10,737 nt of DNA from Methanobacterium sp. UBA8 (GCA_002509665.1 DADN01000217.1:258-10994); one strand, 5' to 3'. Numbered from the stretch's first letter, positions 1 to 6,477 are shown. Numbers and translations: made by a program. Notes: generated by a model from the letters alone, not told the origin.

Positions 1-100
1 TCAGATAATTTTCATCAATAAAACTTAGAACTTCGTCGTGGTACTGCGAAGATATATCAAAATCAATTAAAAAAGTTTGAGTTTCAGGGATTTCAATCAT
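1..100 (-). CDS. Partial hypothetical protein, N-terminal 33 residues
   Basis: An ATG at 98-100 (minus strand) opens a frame that stays open to the window edge. It encodes an acidic, aromatic-rich start (MIEIPETQTFLIDFD, then SSQYHDEVLSFIDENYL). I do not recognise the family, and 33 residues are too few to name one. No GGTGA or GGAG site precedes the ATG. A TATA-like stretch (minus-strand TTATAAAC, about 117-126) sits about 25 bases upstream of the ATG, which would fit a leaderless transcript; this is inference. The frame could be a chance opening, but its composition looks protein-like. Confidence 0.35.
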   Translation of the reverse strand, partial: MIEIPETQTFLIDFDISSQYHDEVLSFIDENYL

Positions 101-162
101 TGTATATTTATTATTTGTGTTTATAAGTTAAATAATTTATGAAAACGCATTTAGAATCTTTT

Positions 163-210
163 CTTTTTAAAAAGGGATTCATATTTCAGTTAATGAAAAA
201 GAAAAAGTTA
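163..210 (-). terminator. Probable U-rich terminator region after argS
   Basis: Reading the minus strand past the argS TAG stop, two T-rich tracts occur (CTTTTTCTTTTTC, about 197-209). Beyond them lies a 12-base perfect palindrome, CTTTTTAAAAAG (163-174). Archaeal terminators are typically runs of T with or without a hairpin. The position 30-75 bases after the stop fits, but no experimental or comparative support is available. Confidence 0.35.
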
Positions 211-236
211 GGAATATTATTGAAGAAATAACTTTT

Positions 237-1919
237 CTACATGGATGCAGGCGCATTTATTCCCATAAGATCAAGGCAGTTTCTAATGGTCATCCTTGAT
301 TTATCCACTAAAAGTAACCTGACAGCCTCTTCTTCAGCACCTATTACTGGAACAGACTTGTAAAACCTGTTAAATGTTCCTGCTAAGTCCATAGCATACT
401 GTGCAAGTGGATGTATTCTATTAATCTTAGATGATTCTTCGATAATTGATGTGAACTTTGAGAGCATTTTTACAAGGTCTATTTCAAAAGGATGGTTTAA
501 AATTTGGCCTTGGGTATTAATGTTTGCGTCAAAACCTGCTTTTTCAAGCAGTTTGCATGCCCTTGCATGGGCATATTGAATTGATGCACACCCTCTTTCA
601 AAACTGAGTGCTTCTTCCCATTTAAACACTATATGTTTTTCTGGGGATAATTTAACTATGAAATATCTTATAGCACCTATACCTATGTCTGTAGCTATTT
701 TAAGGGCTTCTTCATCTGTTAAATCTGTTCTCCTCTTTTTAATTTCAACAAGAGCTCGTTCTACGGCTTCCTTAGTCAATTCATCCACTGAAATGAATAC
801 TCCTCTTCGTGTAGACATTGAACCTTCAGGGAGAGTTATAAATTCATAAAATACAACTTCTGGCGTTTTTCCACCTAATAAGTTAAGTGCTATACTTATC
901 TGGTCCACTGCAAGCTTATGGTCGGATCCTAAAATGTCTATCATTTTATCAGAGTTGGTTGATTTTTCAAGGTGATATGCAAGGTCTCTTGTTGAATAAA
1001 GAGAAGTTCCATCGGATCTTGTAAGTATAAGCTCTTTCTCTATGCCGTAATCTTCAAGTGGAAGGTATAAAACTTCATTTCTTTTAGTGTATTTACTTAA
1101 TTTGTCTAGAATTCCGATGACGGCCTGATTTCTTATAAACTTGCTTTCCCATACAAAAGCGTCGTGATAAATGTTTAAATCGTTTAATGTGGACTCAATT
1201 CCACTTATACATTTTTCCACGATATTTTTAAAGATTTTTTCAAGTTCTGGATCAGCACCGCTTTCATATCTTTTTAAAAGCGCACTAACTTCTGCTTTAA
1301 GGCTCTCGTCGGCACGTAATTTTTCATTTATCTGGAAATAGATTTTTCCAATTTCATGGTCTACTTTTTCTTTCTCTTCTATTTTAAAATCAAAATTCAG
1401 GAGTCCCCAGGCAATTATGCCTATTTGCCGACCCATATCATTTACATAATACTGAGTTTCTACATTATATCCTGCAGACCGAAGTATTCTTGCTAAAGAA
1501 TCTCCTATTATCGCGTTTCTAACGTGACCAATGTGTAATGGGCCGTTAGGGTTCGCTGATGTGTGTTCAAGGATTATTTTCTTATTTTTATCTTCTAATT
1601 GTCCGTAATCTTCGCCAATAGAATCTAAAACCAGTTTTGAAAAGTTGTCATAATTTATGAAGAAATTGATGTAAGGGCCCTTCATTTCTACAGATTTGAA
1701 AACTTCAGGAACTTCTATGACATTTAAAATGTCTTTAGTTATTTCCATAGGGGGTTTTTTAAGCTGTTTTGCAAGTTGAAATGACACGGTTGATGCGAGA
1801 TCTCCTAGATCTGCATTCGGTGGTTCCTCAACTTTAATTTCAGATGGTTTTTCATATCCTAAAGATTCAATTGCACTTTCTAAAGATTTAATTGCTTCTT
1901 TTTCTAGCATTCTGTACAT
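237..1919 (-). CDS. argS: Arginyl-tRNA synthetase (class Ia)
   Basis: Cytoplasmic ArgRS, 560 residues, normal for the family. It activates arginine with ATP and loads it onto tRNA-Arg. Domains in order: the ArgRS-specific N-terminal additional domain (about 1-95, with [11 protein letters not shown] near 33-43); the Rossmann catalytic core with the HIGH motif ([12 protein letters not shown]129-H132); a conserved [11 protein letters not shown] block (157-167); the KMSKS-loop counterpart SMSTRRG (367-373), where the second lysine is absent; and the DALR anticodon-binding domain from about 445 ([18 protein letters not shown]) to the end. The ATG start is supported by GGTGA at 1924-1928, four bases upstream; a second Met at residue 4 has no better site. 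It is probably transcribed alone, because 707 bases containing the hairpin array separate it from the upstream peptidase gene. Stop codon TAG. Confidence 0.97.
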   Translation of the reverse strand: MYRMLEKEAIKSLESAIESLGYEKPSEIKVEEPPNADLGDLASTVSFQLAKQLKKPPMEITKDILNVIEVPEVFKSVEMKGPYINFFINYDNFSKLVLDSIGEDYGQLEDKNKKIILEHTSANPNGPLHIGHVRNAIIGDSLARILRSAGYNVETQYYVNDMGRQIGIIAWGLLNFDFKIEEKEKVDHEIGKIYFQINEKLRADESLKAEVSALLKRYESGADPELEKIFKNIVEKCISGIESTLNDLNIYHDAFVWESKFIRNQAVIGILDKLSKYTKRNEVLYLPLEDYGIEKELILTRSDGTSLYSTRDLAYHLEKSTNSDKMIDILGSDHKLAVDQISIALNLLGGKTPEVVFYEFITLPEGSMSTRRGVFISVDELTKEAVERALVEIKKRRTDLTDEEALKIATDIGIGAIRYFIVKLSPEKHIVFKWEEALSFERGCASIQYAHARACKLLEKAGFDANINTQGQILNHPFEIDLVKMLSKFTSIIEESSKINRIHPLAQYAMDLAGTFNRFYKSVPVIGAEEEAVRLLLVDKSRMTIRNCLDLMGINAPASM

Positions 1920-1923
1920 AGAT

Positions 1924-1985
1924 TCACCGTATAATTGTTATAATACATTTATTTCAATATTAAAAGTTGTATATCATATATTTGC
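1924..1985 (-). promoter_or_regulatory. argS promoter and ribosome binding site
   Basis: GGTGA (1924-1928) lies four bases before the argS ATG. A TATA-like element, AAATATATGATATA on the minus strand (about 1971-1985), would place transcription start near 1950-1955, giving a leader of about 30 bases. The promoter therefore lies downstream, in the minus-strand sense, of the hairpin array, so the array is not in the predicted argS leader. Confidence 0.45.
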
Positions 1986-2131
1986 ATGAGAATTTCCTTA
2001 AAATATACAATTTTAACGTAAATGCAGTGTAAAAATATTTTTGAAATTAAATATAGTACTTATTAATAATATTTCAAAATTCTCTAAATTAAGATATTGT
2101 CACGCCTATTAAAAAGTATTTTTCAAAAATT

Positions 2132-2215
2132 CCCTCAAAATCCTAAAAAAATTCTATGAATTTGTTAGGAGTTAGAAAATACTACGTATTTTCTAAAATC
2201 CGAAGAATTTTGGGG
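2132..2215. repeat. Array domain 1: imperfect nested hairpin pair
   Basis: CCC-T-CAAAAT at 2132-2141 can pair with ATTTTGGGG at 2207-2215. This encloses an imperfect hairpin at 2141-2170 (arms beginning TCCTAA and ending TTAGGA, loop TAT) and a perfect 11-bp hairpin at 2172-2196 (loop TAC). The outer stem has a bulged T and overlaps alternative local pairing at 2195-2211. This nesting is therefore less certain than the two domains at 2361-2433 and 2509-2582. Confidence 0.5.
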
Positions 2216-2218
2216 CAT

Positions 2219-2338
2219 GCAAAAACTACGTTTTTGCTGTTCAGGAAATCTAAGATTTCCTTCAGCATCAAAAATCTCTGATTTTTGAAAGCTGTCAAAA
2301 ACTGACAGTTTTTGGCGCAACAAACACCTCGTGTTTGT
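2219..2338. repeat. Array middle: five simple hairpins with about 25-base period
   Basis: Five perfect hairpins of 8-9 bp follow each other with loop centres at about 2228, 2252, 2278, 2305 and 2329, that is 24, 26, 27 and 24 bases apart. A sixth, imperfect one (CGAA 2345-2348 with TTCG 2361-2364, plus three inner pairs) is centred near 2354.5 and continues the period. Short outer pairings such as TGCTG (2235-2239) with CAGCA (2263-2267) could lengthen some stems. Confidence 0.8.
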
Positions 2339-2360
2339 AGGCTACGAATTTTTTTAAACT

Positions 2361-2433
2361 TTCGAAATCTGTCAAAATTTTCAATTTTGACGCGTCGAAA
2401 ATTCTATGAATTTTCGAATGCTCTGATTTCGAA
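2361..2433. repeat. Array domain 2: 73-base three-way-junction-like fold
   Basis: TTCGAAATC (2361-2369) is exactly complementary to GATTTCGAA (2425-2433), giving a 9-bp closing stem. Inside are two perfect hairpins: 2371-2391 (9 bp, loop TTC) and 2395-2417 (10 bp, loop TAT). A 7-base joining segment, ATGCTCT (2418-2424), follows before the closing strand. The geometry is nearly identical to that of 2509-2582, although the stem sequences differ. Confidence 0.72.
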
Positions 2434-2508
2434 GGCCGGTGGAAACTGTGTTTCTTCGGCCCCAAATGCTTTGCATTTGAGGGCCCGAACACAATATGTT
2501 CGACGGCC
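2434..2508. repeat. Array domain 3: 75-base GC-clamped hairpin trio
   Basis: Three hairpins (2442-2454, 2463-2479, 2486-2502) are flanked by GC-rich clamps. GGCCG at 2434-2438 can pair locally with CGGCC at 2457-2461 or, as an outer closing stem, with CGGCC at 2504-2508. GCCC (2459-2462) can pair with GGGC (2481-2484) around the middle hairpin with one bulged A. The segment fills the space between its two neighbours with no leftover bases. Which clamp pairing is real cannot be decided by eye. Confidence 0.55.
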
Positions 2509-2582
2509 ACAAAAATCCCTCAAAAATTCTCTGAATTTTTGGGGCACGAAAAACAAAGTTTTTCGTTAGCTCTGATTTTTGT
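2509..2582. repeat. Array domain 4: 74-base three-way-junction-like fold
   Basis: ACAAAAATC (2509-2517) is exactly complementary to GATTTTTGT (2574-2582), a 9-bp closing stem. Inside are perfect 9-bp hairpins at 2521-2541 (loop TCT) and 2546-2566 (loop AAA). A 7-base joiner, TAGCTCT (2567-2573), ends in the same GCTCT as the joiner at 2418-2424. CCC (2517-2519) could alternatively clamp the first inner hairpin against GGG (2542-2544), competing for one base of the closing stem. Confidence 0.72.
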
Positions 2583-2604
2583 CGGTTTTCAAAACAAAAT
2601 ATTT

Positions 2605-2611
2605 AAAAAAA
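2605..2611 (-). terminator. Oligo-T terminator candidate after the 149-residue peptidase gene
   Basis: On the minus strand a run of seven T residues lies about 16 bases after the TAA stop, within generally A/T-rich sequence. An oligo-T run just past a stop is the usual archaeal termination signal. If it works, the hairpin array would lie mostly outside the peptidase mRNA; if it leaks, the array would form its 3' tail. Confidence 0.4.
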
Positions 2612-2626
2612 TTGAATTTTAAAATT

Positions 2627-3076
2627 TTATAGTCCCCTAATCCAGAGTGAGATATATCCGATTTTAGGTATAACTACTGGCTGTCCATTCGATGTTACAA
2701 CCTTTGAAACTATTTGATTCTGATAAACTGGTTCTGGATCTTGTACTGGATTGTTGTCTCCTTTTGCTATAAAATAGGTGGTTCCATTCTCTGCTTTGTG
2801 AATGGCAATAACTCTGTGAAGTACCTCTTCTGGAATCCATGTTGCATTATAGGTTATTATATCTCCAATTTGGATATTTTTGGGGTTATTTTCAACTTGA
2901 ACAATATCTCCTCTGTAAATGGAGGGTTCCATAGATGTTGAGACCATAACTACATATTCTGTAGATCCTGAACTGCCTGATGTTGAAGTAAACTCTATTA
3001 CTCCAATTACAGAAACTATGCCAGCTACAGCAATTATACAGACTATCAAAATTAAGAGTTTAGCTTTTTTCTGCAT
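2627..3076 (-). CDS. Signal peptidase I, Sec11 (ER/archaeal) type, family S26B
   Basis: 149 residues, a compact archaeal signal peptidase expected to cut leader peptides from exported proteins at the outer face of the membrane. One N-terminal membrane segment (about 7-29) is followed by a Ser/Gly/Thr-rich linker (30-39). Box B carries the nucleophile (STSMEPSIYRGD, Ser48). Box D is LHRV with His87 in place of the bacterial lysine. Box E is KGDNN (Asp107), with Asp113 in the following DP. Ser-His and His-Asp spacings (39 and 20) match those I recall for yeast Sec11. The ATG start is favoured by AGGAGG at 3088-3093, 11 bases upstream. It differs from its two upstream paralogues in the longer N-terminus and linker, so it may be the ancestral housekeeping copy; that is inference. 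Confidence 0.88.
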   Translation of the reverse strand: MQKKAKLLILIVCIIAVAGIVSVIGVIEFTSTSGSSGSTEYVVMVSTSMEPSIYRGDIVQVENNPKNIQIGDIITYNATWIPEEVLHRVIAIHKAENGTTYFIAKGDNNPVQDPEPVYQNQIVSKVVTSNGQPVVIPKIGYISLWIRGL

Positions 3077-3087
3077 TCTGATTTAAG

Positions 3088-3143
3088 CCTCCTAACGAAA
3101 TTAACTTTTTGATTGGATGTTGGGTTTCCTTAGTTATAAAATA
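3088..3143 (-). promoter_or_regulatory. Promoter and RBS of the 149-residue signal peptidase gene
   Basis: AGGAGG (minus strand, 3088-3093) is a strong site 11 bases before the ATG. A TATA-like ATTTTATAAC (3134-3143) would set transcription start near 3113. The rest of the 248-base gap to the next gene (about 3144-3277) is A/T-rich, with further TATA-like stretches and no frame that I would call a gene. Confidence 0.4.
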
Positions 3144-3277
3144 ATTGAAATATTTAATATCATATTTAAAAATAAAATGAAGTTTAAAATCATTGAATTA
3201 GTTGAATATATAAAAAAAATAAGAAATGGTTCAAAATAAGTAATTTGTTTATTAAGACGGATTCATGTATTAAAATT

Positions 3278-3315
3278 TAAAATGAAAAAATAATAAATTG
3301 ACTGCTGTCAATTTA
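3278..3315 (-). terminator. Hairpin plus T-run terminator
   Basis: TAAATTGAC (3294-3302) pairs perfectly with GTCAATTTA (3307-3315): a 9-bp stem with loop TGCT, starting about 10 bases after the stop of the 3325-3723 gene. On the minus strand it is followed closely by TTATTTTTTCATTTT. Hairpin followed by U-rich tail is the classical terminator shape. Confidence 0.55.
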
Positions 3316-3324
3316 ATAATTTTA

Positions 3325-3723
3325 TTATAATCCCCTAATCCACAGTGTTATATACCCTACTTTAGGTATAATCAGAGGCTGCCCGCCTATATCAACAACC
3401 TTTGAAACCACTTGGTCTGGGAATTGTACTGGATACGGGTCAGCTGCTTGATTGTTGTCTCCCTTCGTTATGAGATACGTGCTTCCATTGGAAGTTTTGT
3501 ATATCTCTTTAACTCTATGGATTACGGGCTCTGGAAACCAGGTCGCGTGATAAACGACTATGTCTCCTACCTGGACGCTGCTTGGGTTTTGGTCTACTAT
3601 AACTATGTCTCCTCTGTACATTACGGGTTCCATACTTCCTGAGACGACAACGTTCATATGCTGCGCTATAATTACTCCTGCGAGTATGATTATAATGTAA
3701 GTTGCTATTTCTTTATAATTCAC
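3325..3723 (-). CDS. Small Sec11-type signal peptidase paralogue (copy A)
   Basis: 132 residues. One membrane anchor (about 6-26, [21 protein letters not shown]) runs almost directly into the catalytic box [12 protein letters not shown] (Ser30). HRV gives His69, KGDNN gives Asp89, and DPYP gives Asp95. Spacings (39, 20, 6) equal those I recall for the Ser44/His83/Asp103/Asp109 set of yeast Sec11, so it should be catalytically competent. The start codon is GTG (3721-3723), supported by AAAGGTGA ending four bases upstream. It has its own promoter, lying inside a 10-bp inverted repeat (3750-3783), and its own terminator. It differs from copy B at 10 of 132 residues, four of them clustered at 59-66 just before the catalytic His. 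A dedicated substrate set, such as pilin-like or surface proteins, is possible but unproven. Confidence 0.87.
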   Translation of the reverse strand: MNYKEIATYIIIILAGVIIAQHMNVVVSGSMEPVMYRGDIVIVDQNPSSVQVGDIVVYHATWFPEPVIHRVKEIYKTSNGSTYLITKGDNNQAADPYPVQFPDQVVSKVVDIGGQPLIIPKVGYITLWIRGL

Positions 3724-3726
3724 TTT
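3557..3726 (-). repeat. 170-base identical tract, copy A
   Basis: Base-by-base comparison with 4063-4232 finds no difference over 170 bases (offset 506). The tract runs from a few bases upstream of the GTG start through the membrane anchor and the catalytic serine box to about residue 56. Both flanks then diverge sharply. Confidence 0.95.
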
Positions 3727-3749
3727 TTCACCTTTATTAGGGGCATCAT

Positions 3750-3783
3750 AGCTTAATTTAAAATATATTTAAGAAATTAAGCT
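3750..3783 (-). promoter_or_regulatory. Inverted repeat bracketing the TATA box of peptidase copy A
   Basis: AGCTTAATTT (3750-3759) and AAATTAAGCT (3774-3783) are perfect 10-base inverted repeats separated by 14 bases containing AAATATATTT, the likely TATA box. With TATA centred near 3765, transcription should start near 3740, 17 bases before the GTG. A dyad over TATA is the expected place for an archaeal repressor operator; a plain cruciform or the terminator of the upstream copy B are alternatives. Confidence 0.5.
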
Positions 3784-3795
3784 TTAATAGAACAC

Positions 3796-3818
3796 GGCAA
3801 TTGAAAATAAAGTTTGCC
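3796..3818 (-). terminator. Weak hairpin after peptidase copy B
   Basis: GGCAA (3796-3800) and TTGCC (3814-3818) can form a 5-bp stem about 13 bases after the copy B stop. No strong T-run follows on the minus strand, so termination here is uncertain. Read-through into copy A is possible, as the genes are only 107 bases apart. Confidence 0.25.
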
Positions 3819-3830
3819 AGTTTAATGTTG

Positions 3831-4229
3831 TTATAATCCTCTAATCCACAGTGTTATATATCCTATTTTGGGTATAATAAGCGGTTGGCCATTTATGGAT
3901 ACAACTTTTGAAACTACCTGGTCTGGATATTGCACGGGATAAGGATCAGCCACAGGGTTGTTGTCTCCTTTTGTTATGAGATACGTGCTTCCATTAGACG
4001 TTTTGTATATCTCTTTAACCCTATGAATCACATCTTCGTTAACCCATGTTGCTTTGTAGACAACTATGTCTCCTACCTGGACGCTGCTTGGGTTTTGGTC
4101 TACTATAACTATGTCTCCTCTGTACATTACGGGTTCCATACTTCCTGAGACGACAACGTTCATATGCTGCGCTATAATTACTCCTGCGAGTATGATTATA
4201 ATGTAAGTTGCTATTTCTTTATAATTCAC
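3831..4229 (-). CDS. Small Sec11-type signal peptidase paralogue (copy B)
   Basis: 132 residues, same architecture as copy A: membrane anchor 6-26, Ser30 in SGSMEP, His69 in IHRV, Asp89 in KGDNN, Asp95 in DPYP. The first 58 residues are identical to copy A. After that come Lys59 for His, VNED for FPEP at 63-66, and scattered changes (92, 93, 100 and near 110-120). The start is GTG at 4227-4229 with GGGAG a few bases upstream, a weaker site than in copy A. It lies between copy A and ilvD, with all of them on the minus strand. The patchy pattern, 170 identical bases then a divergent stretch, looks like gene conversion after tandem duplication. Function is inferred only from the intact active site. 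Confidence 0.86.
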   Translation of the reverse strand: MNYKEIATYIIIILAGVIIAQHMNVVVSGSMEPVMYRGDIVIVDQNPSSVQVGDIVVYKATWVNEDVIHRVKEIYKTSNGSTYLITKGDNNPVADPYPVQYPDQVVSKVVSINGQPLIIPKIGYITLWIRGL

Positions 4230-4232
4230 TTT
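4063..4232 (-). repeat. 170-base identical tract, copy B
   Basis: Partner of 3557-3726. Identity starts at the ACTATG within codons 54-56 and ends three bases upstream of the GTG start, where C4233 replaces T3727. Confidence 0.95.
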
Positions 4233-4397
4233 CTCCCTCTAGGATTTTGTCTAAATCTATGGATTTTAAATGATTTATAGCTTTGCCCAAATATTATTTT
4301 TTGATATTATGTGATTTATTATGCTGAGTAACATAACTTGCGGGGCTTATGATTTTAGATGAATTATATTGCAGATTAAAGCATATAAACTGGATTT

Positions 4398-4429
4398 AAA
4401 AAGAAAAGATAAAGAATCAAGCTTTTCTT
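4398..4429 (-). terminator. Hairpin after ilvD
   Basis: AAGAAAAG (4401-4408) pairs with CTTTTCTT (4422-4429): 8 bp with a 13-base loop, starting five bases past the ilvD stop on the minus strand. The T-run of its distal arm extends to TTTTCTTTTTAAA. The shape fits a terminator, though the loop is long and the stem A/T-rich. Confidence 0.4.
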
Positions 4430-4433
4430 ATAC

Positions 4434-6089
4434 TTATCTTAGGATAGCTCCTTTATCGGCAGAACTTGCCATTTTCCTGTACCTTGAAAGCCAGCCTTTA
4501 ACTTTTTTATCTGGCATTACTACATTCTCAAGTCTCTTTTTAAGTTCCGCGTCTTCAACTTCAGCTTCAAGTATTCGGTTATTCATATCTATTTTTATGA
4601 TGTCTCCATCTTTTAAAGCAGCTATTGGTCCTTTTTCCATAGCTTCAGGAGATATGTGCCCAATACAAGGTCCTCTTGTCCCTCCGGAGAATCTTCCATC
4701 AGTTATGAGGGCAACTGTTTTTAATCCCATACCGGATATTGCGGAAGTTGGGTTCAGCATCTCACGCATTCCAGGACCGCCTTTTGGTCCCTCATATCTT
4801 ATTACAACTACGTCCCCTTCTTTGATCTCATGGTTAAAAATTGCATCAACACATTCATCTTCACCGTCAAAGACTTTTGCTGGACCTGTGTGTACTTTCA
4901 TGTCTTCATTTACACCTGCTATTTTAACTACAGATCCCCTTGGAGCTAAATTGCCTTTTAATATTGCGAGTCCTCCCTCTTTACTGTAAGGATTACTTAA
5001 TGGCCTTATAACTTCTTCATTAGCGACTTCTGCATCTTTAATATTTTTGCCAAGGGTTTTTCCAGTACATGTTAGAACATCCTGGTTTATTTTGCCTTCA
5101 ATTACTTTTAAAACTGCAGGTATGCCTCCAGCATTGTCTAAATCTAACAGGCTGTGAACTCCTGATGGGCGTAATTTGGTTATATGTGGAACTTTTTTGC
5201 TAAATTCATCGAATGTATCAAGGGTTATATTAACTCCTTTATCTTCAAGTTCGCTTGCTATTGCAGGAATGTGTAAAGTAGTATTCGATGATCCTCCAAG
5301 TGCAAGATCAGCAGCTATAGCATTTTCAAATGCTTCTTGAGTCATTATTTTGGATGGAGTTATATTTTTATCCAGCAATTCTATTATTTGAGCCCCAGAT
5401 TGACGTGCTATCTGTCTTTTTTTAGCATCAACAGCGTGAGCTGTTGCACAGTATGGTAAACTCATCCCTAATACTTCTGTTATACATGCCATCGTGTTTG
5501 CAGTGAAGAGACCGGCACATGAGCCTGCTCCAGGACATGCACATCTTTCAAGCTCGTCAAGTTCTTCTTCTGTCATTTTGCCTGATGATACTGCCCCAAC
5601 ACCTTCAGAAACAGATATGAAATCTACTGGCTTACCTTTGAATTCACCAGGTTTCATAGGCCCTCCTGTAACGACGATTGAAGGTATATCGAGCCTTGCT
5701 GCAGCCATTAACATTCCGGGGACTACTTTATCGCATGTTGGAATTAATACAAGCGCGTCCATCTGGTGGGCCTGAGCCATACTTTCTACAGTATCGGCTA
5801 CTATCTCTCTTGAGGCGAGGGAATATTTCATCCCTTCGTGGCCCATTGATATGCCGTCGCAAATGGCCATTGTATTAAATTCGAAAGGTACTCCACCTGC
5901 TTCGCTTATGCCCTGCTTAACTGCATCAGATACTTCATTAAGGTGAATATGTCCAGGTACTATGCTGGTAAAACTGTTTGCAATACCTATAAATGGTTTA
6001 TCCATTTCTTCGTCTGTTACTCCGCATGCTCTAAGTAAAGATCTATGGGGAGCTTTTTGTAATCCTTTTTTAATAGCATCGCTTCTCAT
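4434..6089 (-). CDS. ilvD: Dihydroxy-acid dehydratase
   Basis: 551 residues, full length for the IlvD/Edd family. It dehydrates 2,3-dihydroxy-isovalerate and 2,3-dihydroxy-3-methylvalerate to the keto acids of valine, leucine and isoleucine synthesis, using an Fe-S cluster and Mg2+. Visible signatures: [11 protein letters not shown] (Cys77); TCDKVVPGM (Cys119); GGPMKPG (142-148); [16 protein letters not shown], with Cys185 and Cys191; and the C-terminal [13 protein letters not shown]. Position 46 in VPGHIHL is Gly, as I recall for E. coli IlvD (a 4Fe-4S enzyme), rather than the Cys of the 2Fe-2S class; this suggests an oxygen-sensitive cluster, fitting an anaerobe. The ATG start is backed by GGTGA four bases upstream (6094-6098). 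The order argS, signal peptidase, ilvD is, as I recall, also seen in related methanogens; not checked. Confidence 0.97.
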   Translation of the reverse strand: MRSDAIKKGLQKAPHRSLLRACGVTDEEMDKPFIGIANSFTSIVPGHIHLNEVSDAVKQGISEAGGVPFEFNTMAICDGISMGHEGMKYSLASREIVADTVESMAQAHQMDALVLIPTCDKVVPGMLMAAARLDIPSIVVTGGPMKPGEFKGKPVDFISVSEGVGAVSSGKMTEEELDELERCACPGAGSCAGLFTANTMACITEVLGMSLPYCATAHAVDAKKRQIARQSGAQIIELLDKNITPSKIMTQEAFENAIAADLALGGSSNTTLHIPAIASELEDKGVNITLDTFDEFSKKVPHITKLRPSGVHSLLDLDNAGGIPAVLKVIEGKINQDVLTCTGKTLGKNIKDAEVANEEVIRPLSNPYSKEGGLAILKGNLAPRGSVVKIAGVNEDMKVHTGPAKVFDGEDECVDAIFNHEIKEGDVVVIRYEGPKGGPGMREMLNPTSAISGMGLKTVALITDGRFSGGTRGPCIGHISPEAMEKGPIAALKDGDIIKIDMNNRILEAEVEDAELKKRLENVVMPDKKVKGWLSRYRKMASSADKGAILR

Positions 6090-6093
6090 TGAA

Positions 6094-6133
6094 TCACCAT
6101 AAAATAATTCTTCTATGATATATTTTATAAATA
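6094..6133 (-). promoter_or_regulatory. ilvD promoter and RBS
   Basis: GGTGA (6094-6098, minus) sits four bases before the ATG. A good TATA element, TTTATAAAATATAT (about 6120-6133), would start transcription near 6102, leaving a leader of about a dozen bases just long enough to hold the ribosome site. Confidence 0.55.
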
Positions 6134-6477
6134 ACGGGTAATACTAACTTAATTCTATTTTAAATGGTTATTGTTGGTTAATAGAACAAGCGTATTAATA
6201 TCTTTAATTATAATCATATTAATTTCTTTTTATGTATTATAAATGTACTATATTCTGTTTTTATTGATATAAAATGATCTTGTATCAAATTGTAAAATTA
6301 TTTTTAATTTCATTTGCAATTTATTTGAAGTTTAAATTGCACTGACACGTGCATTTCTGGTTGATATATAGACTTTAAACATCCCTATTTAGATATAATA
6401 TAATTGTTGGGGTGTAAGTTTTAATATACTTTTAATTTGAAGCTTATTATTTATAGATCAAAAGACAGATTATTAAT
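6134..6477. other. Divergent intergenic region between ilvD and the MgtC-like gene
   Basis: About 340 bases with no credible gene. It is A/T-rich and carries a 9-bp inverted repeat at 6315-6341 and a shorter overlapping one, TGCAC (6338-6342) with GTGCA (6349-6353). For the plus-strand gene, TTAATATAC near 6421-6429 is a possible TATA box. TTTATAGA near 6450-6457 would instead place the start of transcription at the ATG itself. No ribosome site is visible before that ATG, so a leaderless message is plausible. Confidence 0.5.
6315..6341. promoter_or_regulatory. 9-bp inverted repeat, operator or hairpin candidate
   Basis: TGCAATTTA (6315-6323) and TAAATTGCA (6333-6341) are perfect inverted repeats around a 9-base spacer. 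The centre lies about 150 bases before the MgtC-like gene and about 240 before ilvD, too far upstream for a simple repressor site over either predicted TATA box. An activator site or a remote structure is possible. Confidence 0.4.

Larger units (their letters stand above)
2132..2582. repeat. Dense array of about 16 short hairpins with 3-base loops
   Basis: Direct reading finds consecutive palindromes with mostly 3-base loops. Positions (arm / loop / arm): 2172-2182/TAC/2186-2196 (11 bp); 2219-2226/TAC/2230-2237 (8); 2243-2250/TAA/2254-2261 (8); 2268-2276/TCT/2280-2288 (9); 2296-2303/GAC/2307-2314 (8); 2320-2327/CTC/2331-2338 (8); 2371-2379/TTC/2383-2391 (9); 2395-2404/TAT/2408-2417 (10); 2442-2446/TGT/2450-2454 (5); 2463-2469/TTT/2473-2479 (7); 2486-2492/AAT/2496-2502 (7, one mismatch); 2521-2529/TCT/2533-2541 (9); 2546-2554/AAA/2558-2566 (9). 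Weaker ones lie at 2141-2170, 2195-2211 and 2345-2364. Loop centres are mostly 23-27 bases apart. Stem sequences differ from one hairpin to the next. The tract lies between the 3' end of a peptidase gene and the argS promoter, and I see no credible gene in it. Confidence 0.88.

Noticed and set aside
139..240. Short plus-strand frames before argS (30 residues from ATG 139, and a protein-like [19 protein letters not shown] stretch)
   Set aside because: Short, no ribosome site, and the protein-like frame has no start and runs into argS antisense. It could be a gene remnant but cannot be supported.
367..373. Missing second lysine in the ArgRS KMSKS loop taken as a sign of inactivity
   Set aside because: Many ArgRS enzymes naturally lack the canonical KMSK lysine. 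The rest of the enzyme is intact.
2295..2569. Two open frames (71 residues minus, 85 residues plus) inside the hairpin array
   Set aside because: They have no ribosome site, overlap each other on opposite strands, and their residues just reflect the palindromes. They are chance openings.
2132..2582. CRISPR array
   Set aside because: The period is about 24-25 bases and the palindromes differ in sequence. There is no constant repeat alternating with unique spacers, and no cas genes are nearby.
4369..4989. 206-residue plus-strand frame antisense to ilvD
   Set aside because: It lies almost wholly opposite the clear ilvD reading frame and has low-complexity Ser/Pro/Phe composition typical of a shadow.
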